Below are positions 52,385 to 59,264 of a stretch of DNA of 64,000 nucleotides, piece after piece (the stretch's first letter is position 1; each line of letters begins with the position of its first letter). Source of the stretch: Streptoverticillium olivoreticuli subsp. olivoreticuli (lineage in GTDB: Bacteria; Actinomycetota; Actinomycetes; Streptomycetales; Streptomycetaceae); assembly GCF_003391135.1 (NCBI RefSeq), contig NZ_CP031455.1:8025501-8089500 (forward strand), written 5' to 3'. The notes beneath the pieces were generated by a model. It searched no databases, had not been told where the DNA came from, and saw nothing but the letters and a program-made list of their open reading frames with translations. Position numbers and translations under genes: made by a program.

Positions 52385-52459
52385 CCTGCGGGGAGTTACG
52401 GTCGATCGAGTGCTTCGGCACGGACCCGCGTCCCGGGCGCGGGCAGCGGAAGGAGAGCC

Positions 52460-53497
52460 ATGCGCCGCACCCCGGCCCGCCGCCCGACGATGAAGGACAT
52501 CGCACGCCGCGCGGGTGTCTCGGAGAGCGCGGTCTCCTTCGCGCTCAACGGCCGCCCCGGGGTCTCCGACGCCACCCGCGAACGCGTGCGCCAGGTCGCC
52601 GAACAGCTCGGCTGGCAGCCCAGCACCGCGGCCCGCGCCCTGTCCGGCGAGGGGGCGGCCACGGTCGGGCTCGTCCTGGCCAGGCCCGCCCGCACCCTGG
52701 GCGCCGAGTCCTTCTTCCTCCAACTGGTCTCCGGCGTCCAGGAAGTGCTCGCCGACCACCGCCTCGGCCTGCTCTTCCAGATGGCCGAGGACATCGACGC
52801 CGAGTGCGCGGCGTACCGGCGCTGGTGGGCCGAGCGCCGCGTCGACGGACTGCTCGTCGTCGACCCCCGCGCCGACGACCCGCGCCCGGCCCTGCTGGAC
52901 GAACTCGGCCTGCCCGCCGTGGTCATCGGGGCGCTCGACGGCGACGACGGCGCCTATGGTGCGATCTCCACCCTCTGGGCCGACGACACCGGTGCGATGG
53001 CCTCCATCGTCGGCCACCTCCACGCCCTCGGGCACCGCCGTATCACCCATGTCGCGGGCCTGCCCGAACTCGCCCACACCCGGCGCCGGATGGCCTGCCT
53101 GCGCACCGAGGCCGAGCGCCGCGGACTGCCCGACGCCACCTCGGTGACCACGGACTACTCCGACGCGCAAGGAGCCGAGGCCACGCGCCGGCTGCTGTCC
53201 GGTCCGCAGCCGCCCACCGCGATCGTCTACGACAACGACGTCATGGCCGTCGCCGGCCTCGCCGTCGCGGCGGAGCGCGGAGTGTCAGTCCCCGGCGAAC
53301 TCTCCATCGTGGCCTGGGACGACTCCGTCCTCTGCCGCAGCACCCACCCGTCACTGACGGCGCTGACCCGTGACACCCCCGCCTTCGGCCGCCAGGCGGC
53401 CCACCTCCTGACCGCGCTCCTGGCAGGAGCCCCGCCGACCCGGGTCCAGGCGTCGACCCCACGTCTGACGACCCGGGAATCGACGAGCTGGACGTAG
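52460..53497 (+). CDS. LacI-family transcriptional regulator
   Basis: A 345-residue regulator. The HTH and hinge (TMKDIARRAGVSESAVSFALNGRPGVSDATRERVRQVAEQLGWQPSTAARALSG, residues 10-63) precede a periplasmic-binding-protein-like domain with TVGLVLARPARTLGAESFF, RRVDGLLVVDPRADDPRPALL, HALGHRRITHVAGLPELAHTRRRM, TAIVYDNDVMAVAGLAVAAERGVSVPGELSIVAWDDSVLCRSTHPSLTAL. AAGGAG precedes the ATG. It is divergent from the importer operon with a palindrome in the gap, so it probably represses glycan use until an oligosaccharide binds. Confidence 0.92.
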   Translation: MRRTPARRPTMKDIARRAGVSESAVSFALNGRPGVSDATRERVRQVAEQLGWQPSTAARALSGEGAATVGLVLARPARTLGAESFFLQLVSGVQEVLADHRLGLLFQMAEDIDAECAAYRRWWAERRVDGLLVVDPRADDPRPALLDELGLPAVVIGALDGDDGAYGAISTLWADDTGAMASIVGHLHALGHRRITHVAGLPELAHTRRRMACLRTEAERRGLPDATSVTTDYSDAQGAEATRRLLSGPQPPTAIVYDNDVMAVAGLAVAAERGVSVPGELSIVAWDDSVLCRSTHPSLTALTRDTPAFGRQAAHLLTALLAGAPPTRVQASTPRLTTRESTSWT

Positions 53498-53571
53498 GCG
53501 GCACGCTGCCGGGAAACCCCCGTCCGCATGCACCCGCACCCCGCCCAACAACCCCCCTACCCCCCCGCCCT

Positions 53572-53588
53572 TACCAACCGCTTAGTAT
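53572..53588. promoter_or_regulatory. TetR-type palindrome overlapping a -10 box
   Basis: TACCAACCGCTTAGTA (53572-53587) has arms TACCAA and TTAGTA around four bases, one mismatch. The last bases overlap TAGTAT (53583-53588), a fair -10, 37 bp before the GTG of the oxidoreductase gene. The site differs from the KstR2-like operators, so another TetR protein, not in this window, is expected to control the operon. Confidence 0.5.
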
Positions 53589-53625
53589 GCGAACCGCACG
53601 CCACCCCACCAACCCGGAGGCCCCC

Positions 53626-54624
53626 GTGAAGGCATGGCGAGTGCACACCAACGGCGAACCCCGAGACGTCATGCGCCTCGAGGACGTACCGGACCCCCGC
53701 CCCGCCCCCGGCGAGGCCCTCATCCGCGTTCTCGCCGCGAACGTCAACTTCCCCGACGCGCTGCTCTGCCGCGGCCAGTACCAGGTCCGTCCGCCCATGC
53801 CCTTCACCCCCGGCGTGGAGACATGCGCGGAGATCCTCGCCCTCGGGGAGGGCGCGGAAGGCACCGTGGGAGCGCGCGTCCTCGCGCAACCCGCCCTCCC
53901 GGCAGGCGGTTTCGCCGAGCTCGCGGTCGTGGACGCCAAGACCCTGCTGCCCGCTCCCGAGTCCCTGGACGACGCCGAGGCCGCCGCCCTGCACGTCGGC
54001 TACCAGACCGGCTGGTTCGGCCTGCACCGCCGGGCCCGCATCCGGCCCGGCGAGACCCTGCTCGTCCACGCCGCGGCAGGCGGCGTCGGCAGCGCGGCCG
54101 TACAGCTCGGAAAGGCCGCCGGGGCCACGGTCATCGGTGTCGTCGGCGGCGCCGACAAGGCGCGCGAAGCCCACGAGAACGGCTGCGACGTGGTGATCGA
54201 CCGCCGCGCCGAGGATGTGATCGGCGCCGTCAAGGACGCCACCGGCGGCCACGGCGCCGACGTCGTCTACGACCCCGTCGGCGGCGACGCGTACACCCAG
54301 TCCACCAAGTGCGTCGCCTTCGAGGGCCGCATCGTGGTCGTCGGCTTCGCGAGCGGCAGGATTCCCAGCGCGGCCCTCAACCACGCCCTGGTGAAGAACT
54401 ACACCATTCTCGGCCTGCACTGGGGCCTCTACAACACCAAGGACCCGGCCGCTGTCCGCGCCTGCCACGACGAGCTGACGAAGCTCGCAGCGCAGGGCGC
54501 GATCCGCCCCCTCGTCAGCGAGCGCCTGCCGCTCACCGCGGCCGCCGACGCCGTCCAGCGCGTGGCCGACGGCACGACCACCGGCCGGCTCGTCGTCGTC
54601 CCCGCCCAGGAGGGCCCGCGATGA
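53626..54624 (+). CDS. NADPH:quinone oxidoreductase family protein (zinc-independent MDR)
   Basis: A 332-residue medium-chain dehydrogenase/reductase: VKAWRVHTNGEP, GEALIRVLAANVNFPDALLCRGQYQVRPPMPFTPGVETC, and the cofactor loop ETLLVHAAAGGVGSAAVQLGKAAGATVIGVVGG (AxxGVG form for NADPH), with HGADVVYDPVGGDAYTQSTK. No zinc ligands. The GTG start is supported by GGAGG six bases upstream. It is the first gene of a three-gene overlapping operon with two acyl-CoA dehydrogenases, where such proteins may act as enoyl reductases. Confidence 0.88.
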   Translation: MKAWRVHTNGEPRDVMRLEDVPDPRPAPGEALIRVLAANVNFPDALLCRGQYQVRPPMPFTPGVETCAEILALGEGAEGTVGARVLAQPALPAGGFAELAVVDAKTLLPAPESLDDAEAAALHVGYQTGWFGLHRRARIRPGETLLVHAAAGGVGSAAVQLGKAAGATVIGVVGGADKAREAHENGCDVVIDRRAEDVIGAVKDATGGHGADVVYDPVGGDAYTQSTKCVAFEGRIVVVGFASGRIPSAALNHALVKNYTILGLHWGLYNTKDPAAVRACHDELTKLAAQGAIRPLVSERLPLTAAADAVQRVADGTTTGRLVVVPAQEGPR

Positions 54625-55823
54625 ACGCACCTGTTGCGGCCACCCCCGGCGCCGGGGAACTGCGCGACCGCGTCGCCGCCCTCCTCGCCGCGCACGACCC
54701 GGCCAGCACCGACCGCCTCGGCTTCCTGCGGGCCCGCTTCGACGCCGGGCTCGCCTGGATCCACTTCCCCGAAGGGCTCGGCGGACTCGGCGCGCCCCGC
54801 TCCCTCCAACCGGTCGTCGACGCCGCGCTCGACGCCGCCGGTGCCCCCGGCAACGACCCCCGCCGCATCGGCATCGGCCTCGGCATGGCCGCCCCCACGA
54901 TCCTCCAGTACGGCACGGACGAGCAGAAGCAGCGCTTCCTGCGCCCCCTGTGGACGGGCGAGGAGGTGTGGTGTCAGCTGTTCAGCGAACCCGGCGCCGG
55001 CTCCGACCTCGCCGGGCTCGCCACCCGGGCCGTACGCGACGGCGACAGCTGGACCGTCGACGGCCAGAAGGTGTGGACCTCCAGCGCGCACCTCGCCCGC
55101 TGGGCGATCCTCATCGCCCGCACCGACCCCGACGTACCCAAGCACCAGGGCATCACCTACTTCGTCTGCGACATGACCGACCCGGGCGTCGAGGTGCGGC
55201 CACTGCGCCAGATCACCGGCGAGGCCGAGTTCAACGAGGTCTTCCTGACGGGCGTACGGATCCCCGACACGCACCGCCTGGGCGCGATCGGCGACGGCTG
55301 GCGGGTCGCGCAGACCACCCTCATGAACGAGCGGATGGCCATCGGCGGCACCCGCGTGCCCCGCGAGGGCGGCATGGTCGGCGTCGTGGCCCGGACCTGG
55401 CGCGAACGCCCCGAGCTGCGCACCCACGACCTCCACCAGCGACTGCTGCGCCTCTGGGTGGACGCCGAGGCCGCCCGGCTCACCGGCGAACGGCTCCGCC
55501 AGCAGCTCAGGCGGGGCCGCCCCGGACCCGAGGGTTCGGGGATGAAGCTCGCCTTCGCCCGGCTCAACCAGGAGCTCAGCGCCCTGGAGGTCGAGCTGCT
55601 CGCCGAGGACGGACTCACCTACGGCGACTGGACCATGGTCCGGCCCGAACTCGTCGACTTCACCGGCCGCGACGCCGGGTACCGCTATCTGCGCGCCAAG
55701 GGCAACTCCATCGAGGGCGGCACCTCGGAGGTGCTGCTCAACATCGTCGCCGAGCGCGTCCTCGGCCTGCCGCCCGAGCCCCGCAACGACAAGGACCTCC
55801 CGTGGAAGGACCTGCCCCGATGA
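54621..55823 (+). CDS. Acyl-CoA dehydrogenase
   Basis: A 400-residue acyl-CoA dehydrogenase: LFSEPGAGSDLAGLATRAVRDGDSW, GQKVWTSSAHLARWAILIARTDPD, TGEAEFNEVFLTGVRIPDTHRLG, KLAFARLNQELSALEVELLAEDG, and C-terminal KGNSIEGGTSEVLLNIVAERVLGLPPEPRNDKDLPW. The GGTSEVLLNI motif marks the group that works as heterotetramers in steroid side-chain and related pathways. The ATG overlaps the oxidoreductase stop (ATGA). Confidence 0.9.
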   Translation: MNAPVAATPGAGELRDRVAALLAAHDPASTDRLGFLRARFDAGLAWIHFPEGLGGLGAPRSLQPVVDAALDAAGAPGNDPRRIGIGLGMAAPTILQYGTDEQKQRFLRPLWTGEEVWCQLFSEPGAGSDLAGLATRAVRDGDSWTVDGQKVWTSSAHLARWAILIARTDPDVPKHQGITYFVCDMTDPGVEVRPLRQITGEAEFNEVFLTGVRIPDTHRLGAIGDGWRVAQTTLMNERMAIGGTRVPREGGMVGVVARTWRERPELRTHDLHQRLLRLWVDAEAARLTGERLRQQLRRGRPGPEGSGMKLAFARLNQELSALEVELLAEDGLTYGDWTMVRPELVDFTGRDAGYRYLRAKGNSIEGGTSEVLLNIVAERVLGLPPEPRNDKDLPWKDLPR

Positions 55824-56950
55824 CGCCGGACCTGCTCTACTCCGAGACCGAGCAGGACCTGCGCGCCGCCGTGCGCTCCCTGCTCGCCGCCCACGGAGCC
55901 CCCGCGTCCGTGCTCGCCGGTGCCGAGAGCGGCCGCCCGTACGACACCGGCCTCTGGCAGTCCCTGGCCGTGGGCATGGGCACCGCCGGGCTGCTCGTGC
56001 CCGAGAAGTCCGGCGGCCAGGGCGCGACCGCCCGCGAGGCCGCCGTCGTCCTGGAGGAACTCGGCCGCACCGTCGCCGACGTCCCCTACCTGACCAGCGC
56101 GGTCCTGGCCGTACGCACCCTGCTCGGCTGCGACACCGGCCGCACCGAGGTCGCCGCCCCGCTCACCGCACTCGCCGAGGGCCGGCAGGTCGGCGCGCTC
56201 GCCGTGCCCCTGCCGACCGCCCCGGGCGCCGGTGTGCGGCCGACCGTGAGCGCCGAACCCACCGGCCCGGACCGGGCGTTGCTCACCGGGACGGTGAACG
56301 CCGTCGCCGGTGCCGCCGGAGCCGACGTCCTCCTCGTCCCCACGGACACCGGCCTCCACAGCGTGGACCCCACCGCGGAAGGCGTCACCCTCACCCCGCT
56401 CACCCCGCTCGACCTCACCCGGCCGATCGCCCGGATCACCCTCTCCGCAGCCCCGGCCGCACTGCTCGCCGGCCCCGACCGGGCCCGTACCGCCCTGGAC
56501 GCCGCCCTCCTCACCGGCGCCGGACTGCTCGCCTCAGAACAGCTCGGCGTCGCCGAGTGGTGCCTGACCGAAACCGTGCGCTACGCCGGTGAACGGCAGC
56601 AGTTCGGCCGCCCCATCGGTTCCTTCCAGGCACTCAAACACCGGCTCGCGGCCCTCTGGCTGGACATCGCCTCGGCCCGCGCCACCGCCCGCAACGCCGC
56701 CGACGCGCTCGCGACCGACGCCCCCGACGCGGCGATCGCGGTCGCCGTGGCCCAGTCCTGCTGCTCCGAGGTCGCGGTCCGCGCGGCGGAGGAGTGCGTC
56801 CAACTCCACGGCGGCATCGGCATGACCTGGGAACACCCCGCACACCTCTACCTCAAGCGCGCCAGGACCGACGCCACCGCCCTGGGCACGCCGGACCGCC
56901 ACCGTCAGGCCCTCGCCCGCCTGGCCGACGTGCCCGGCCCCGTCGCCTGA
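55820..56950 (+). CDS. Acyl-CoA dehydrogenase
   Basis: A 376-residue partner dehydrogenase: LLYSETEQDLRAAVRSLLAAHG, MGTAGLLVPEKSGGQGATAREAAVVLEELGRTVADVPYL, EWCLTETVRYAGERQQFGRPIGSFQALKHRLAALWLDIASARATARNAADAL, and EECVQLHGGIGMTWEHPAHLYLKRARTDATALG. It lacks the IQR/IxE C-terminal segment of the other subunit, as seen in alpha2beta2 enzymes. The ATG overlaps the previous stop (ATGA). Confidence 0.9.
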   Translation: MTPDLLYSETEQDLRAAVRSLLAAHGAPASVLAGAESGRPYDTGLWQSLAVGMGTAGLLVPEKSGGQGATAREAAVVLEELGRTVADVPYLTSAVLAVRTLLGCDTGRTEVAAPLTALAEGRQVGALAVPLPTAPGAGVRPTVSAEPTGPDRALLTGTVNAVAGAAGADVLLVPTDTGLHSVDPTAEGVTLTPLTPLDLTRPIARITLSAAPAALLAGPDRARTALDAALLTGAGLLASEQLGVAEWCLTETVRYAGERQQFGRPIGSFQALKHRLAALWLDIASARATARNAADALATDAPDAAIAVAVAQSCCSEVAVRAAEECVQLHGGIGMTWEHPAHLYLKRARTDATALGTPDRHRQALARLADVPGPVA

Positions 56951-56956
56951 CCCGGA

Positions 56957-57484
56957 TCAGGCGCGGATCCGGTACACCACATTGCGGCGCAGCGGCCCCT
57001 CGGGTGCGCTCGGGTCGTCGAAGTCGTCCGCGGGGTCCCGGGTCATGCCGATCCGGGACATCACCGCCCGGGAACGCAGGTTGGTGACGGTCGTCACCCC
57101 GAGGATCTCGGGAAGCCCGAGGGTCCCGAAGCCGAAGTCCAGGGCGGCCCGGGCGGCCTCGGTGGCATAGCCGTGCCCCCAGGACGGACGGGCGAGCCGC
57201 CAGCCGATCTCCACCCCCGTGAACGGCATCCCGTCATCCACCTCGTCGAGCCCGGCGAAGCCGATGAACTCCCCGGTGGCGAGCACCTCGACGGCCCACC
57301 ACCCGAACCCCCGCTCCTCGAATTCGGTCCGGAACCTCGCCACCGACGCGTCGCTCTGCTCACGGCTGAGCACCGGCCCCAGATGCTCCCGGACCTCGGG
57401 ATCGGCGTTCATGGCCGCCCACGGCGCGAGGTCGGCCTCCCGCCAGGGCCGGAGCGCGAGGCGGGCGGTACGCAGTTCGGTCAT
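56957..57484 (-). CDS. GNAT N-acetyltransferase (RimJ/RimL type)
   Basis: A 175-residue acetyltransferase: TELRTARLALRPWREADLAPWAAMNADPEVREHLG, GFGWWAVEVLATGEFIGFAGL, GVEIGWRLARPSWGHGYATEAARAALDFGFGTLGLPEILGVTTVTNLRSRAVMSRIGM. The WGHGYATEA loop is the acetyl-CoA site, and TNLRSRAVMSRIGM is typical of RimJ/RimL-like enzymes that modify protein N-termini or small amines. It is convergent with the dehydrogenase operon, with six bases between stops. Confidence 0.88.
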   Translation of the reverse strand: MTELRTARLALRPWREADLAPWAAMNADPEVREHLGPVLSREQSDASVARFRTEFEERGFGWWAVEVLATGEFIGFAGLDEVDDGMPFTGVEIGWRLARPSWGHGYATEAARAALDFGFGTLGLPEILGVTTVTNLRSRAVMSRIGMTRDPADDFDDPSAPEGPLRRNVVYRIRA

Positions 57485-57554
57485 GCCCCAACCCAACGCG
57501 ACAGCCCCACCCCCGGTCGACCCCTTTTCCCGGGAACGCGGGGGTGACGCTTGC

Positions 57555-57878
57555 CTAGCGGCTGTCCTCGAGCGGGGCCGGCCCGCCCGCGCGGCCGCGG
57601 TCGGTGGCGAACGCCATGATTCTGGCGGCTCCGCGAGCCGCCAGAAAGCGCCGGCGCTGCCAGCGTGAACGGGGCTGAACGCCCACTCGCTCCCCTTGCG
57701 GTACGAGCGCGAGATCGGTGAGGCGCCGCCCGGCCTGGGCGAGTTCGGTCAGGAGCCGCTCCCTGCGCTGTCCGTTCGCAGTGGCGTGCAGTGCGGCGTA
57801 CAAGCCCTCGATCTCGGCCACGGCCGCCCCGATGCGCAGGTTGCTGCTGCCTGCCGATGACGTTCTGCCCTGCGGCAA
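57555..57878 (-). CDS. Hypothetical protein
   Basis: A frame of 107 residues from a TTG with GAGAGG seven bases upstream; an earlier TTG (57953) has no such site. The body is helical and basic: IGAAVAEIEGLYAALHATAN, then GQRRERLLTELAQAGRRLTD and SRWQRRRFLAARGAARIMAF. Not recognised. Codon use is compatible with coding, but the start and the gene itself are uncertain. Confidence 0.4.
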   Translation of the reverse strand: MPQGRTSSAGSSNLRIGAAVAEIEGLYAALHATANGQRRERLLTELAQAGRRLTDLALVPQGERVGVQPRSRWQRRRFLAARGAARIMAFATDRGRAGGPAPLEDSR

Positions 57879-58109
57879 CTGGGCCCCTCTCGTAACGGAT
57901 CCTGTGGTGCGGTCTCCGGCGCCGAGGCCATCGGCGGCTGTGCCAAGCCCCAAGGGCGTTCATCCGGCCCGCGACACTTGCTCATATGCGCAATCTAGCA
58001 ACCTTTTTGAGGCGGTGCCGGGTCCGCCCGCAGGGGAGGCCGGGGCCCTCCGGTGAGCACCGGATCGGCGCGCGGTGGGATGCGGGCTGTGCGCGGGGCG
58101 CCGTTCGGG

Positions 58110-58340
58110 TCAGGGGCTCGCCGGGTCGAAGCCGTACCGCAGGGGCTCTTCCTTCACGCGCAGGTCGCGCCGGTATACGTACAGCGCCGCAATGTGCATC
58201 TCGCTCGCGGGGCCCTCCACCGCACAGGGGTGGGTGACCTGCACCACTCCCGGACGGTTGGCCAGCCGGATCACCACCCCGTCCACCGGCCCGCCTTCCA
58301 GTACGGCCGTCTCCCACTCCGCCATGCCATCGTGTGTCAT
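58110..58340 (-). CDS. Small hypothetical protein
   Basis: A 76-residue acidic protein: MTHDGMAEWETAVLEGGPVD, GVVIRLANRPGVVQVTHPCA, ASEMHIAALYVYRRDLRVKEEPLRYGFDP. The beta-strand pattern suggests a small folded domain. No known family. No clear Shine-Dalgarno; upstream in-frame GTG and TTG codons are alternatives. Confidence 0.5.
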   Translation of the reverse strand: MTHDGMAEWETAVLEGGPVDGVVIRLANRPGVVQVTHPCAVEGPASEMHIAALYVYRRDLRVKEEPLRYGFDPASP

Positions 58341-58538
58341 GACCAACACTTTAGATGTTGCGCAAGTGGGCAATGCCGGGGAGTCGGCAGGTGATGCCGG
58401 TGCCCGCCGACCGCGTGTCCACCCGGCCCGACGTCACTCGTGAAACCGCCGCACCGCGGCCAGGCGTCGACAACAGTGTCCGTACTGCCGTGCGGATCAG
58501 TCATCACAGATCAACCGCTGGAAAGGCAGAACGACACC

Positions 58539-58805
58539 ATGGGTATCATCGGCTGGATCATCCTGGGGCTGTTGGCCGGAGCGATCGCGAAGATCCTGCT
58601 GCCGGGCCGGGACCCCGGCGGCCTGATCGGCACCACCCTCATCGGCATCGCCGGAGCGTTCATCGGCGGCTGGCTGTCCGCCAAGTTCCTGCACAAGCCG
58701 ATCAGCAACCACTTCTTCGACGCCGCCACCTGGGGCTCGGCGATCGCCGGCTCGCTGGTGCTGCTGATCGGATACCGCATCTTCTTCGGCAACTCACGTG
58801 ACTGA
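58539..58805 (+). CDS. GlsB/YeaQ/YmgE family membrane protein
   Basis: An 88-residue protein with three hydrophobic segments: MGIIGWIILGLLAGAIAKIL, GLIGTTLIGIAGAFIGGWLS and SAIAGSLVLLIGYRIFFG. The LLPGRDPGGLIGTTLIGIAGAFIGG pattern is that of the transglycosylase-associated protein family, small stress-response membrane proteins. GAAAGG is about 13 bases before the ATG. Monocistronic. Confidence 0.88.
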   Translation: MGIIGWIILGLLAGAIAKILLPGRDPGGLIGTTLIGIAGAFIGGWLSAKFLHKPISNHFFDAATWGSAIAGSLVLLIGYRIFFGNSRD

Positions 58806-58832
58806 AGCGTCAATTGCTCTCCGCTCGCCGGT

Positions 58833-58930
58833 TGATCAAGTGGTATAGGACATTCCGGAATCCGTGCTCAATTCGGGAACGGTGTCCTTGATCGCTCGGA
58901 TTGAACATGGATACAGTCGCGATCAAGCGC
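58833..58930. promoter_or_regulatory. Region upstream of the lasso cluster with repeated GATCAAG motifs
   Basis: The 264-bp gap before the precursor gene holds TTGATCAAG (58832-58840), its inverse CTTGATC (58887-58893) and CGATCAAGCG (58920-58929), plus a perfect palindrome ATTCCGGAAT (58852-58861). It is less GC-rich than most gaps here. These could be binding sites for a regulator not encoded in the cluster. No convincing -35/-10 pair was picked by eye. Confidence 0.35.
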
Positions 58931-59069
58931 CAGGGGGTGGCGTAACGGGGATCTGAATCCTGCTGGTACATCCGGCAGTTGGGTGGTGTGCTCGCATCCG
59001 TCCGGTATTTCCCGTGTGCGCATTCACTGCTCCCTGAGCTGCAAGGTCAGCGAGAGGGAGGTGAATTGA

Positions 59070-59225
59070 ATGGTGAACAACGAGCGTATGGAGAGCCGTG
59101 AGCTCCAGGCCTACGAGGCCCCGGAGATGTTTGAGTGCGGCTCTTTCCAGGAGGAGACCGGAATGCTCGGCACCGCGGGTCAGGAGCCCTTCGTGCCCGC
59201 TCTCCACACCCACTGGGGCTGGTAG
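59070..59225 (+). CDS. Lasso peptide precursor (A)
   Basis: A 51-residue precursor with GGGAGG about nine bases before the ATG. The leader (residues 1-31) carries the RRE-recognition pattern: Y15, P18 and M20, then G24, F26 and T30-G31. With cleavage after G31 these fall at -17, -14, -12 and -2/-1, the positions known for Tyr, Pro, Leu and Thr in actinobacterial lasso leaders. The predicted core is MLGTAGQE followed by PFVPALHTHWGW (20 residues), with the ring formed between Met1 and Glu8. The xLGxAGx(D/E) ring resembles citrulassin (LLGLAGND) but has Met1, Glu8 and an unrelated His/Trp-rich tail. The cyclase, RRE protein and protease genes follow. Confidence 0.88.
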   Translation: MVNNERMESRELQAYEAPEMFECGSFQEETGMLGTAGQEPFVPALHTHWGW

Positions 59226-59264
59226 GAGCGCTCTGAATTGCAAGGCCCGATAAAGGAGGTCGAA

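Noticed and set aside
59070..59225. Alternative lasso core beginning at the Gly after GTA (GQEPFVP...)
   Set aside because: Its only acidic residue would be at position 3, too close to the N-terminus for a 7-9-residue ring, and the Tyr/Pro spacing of the leader would be wrong.
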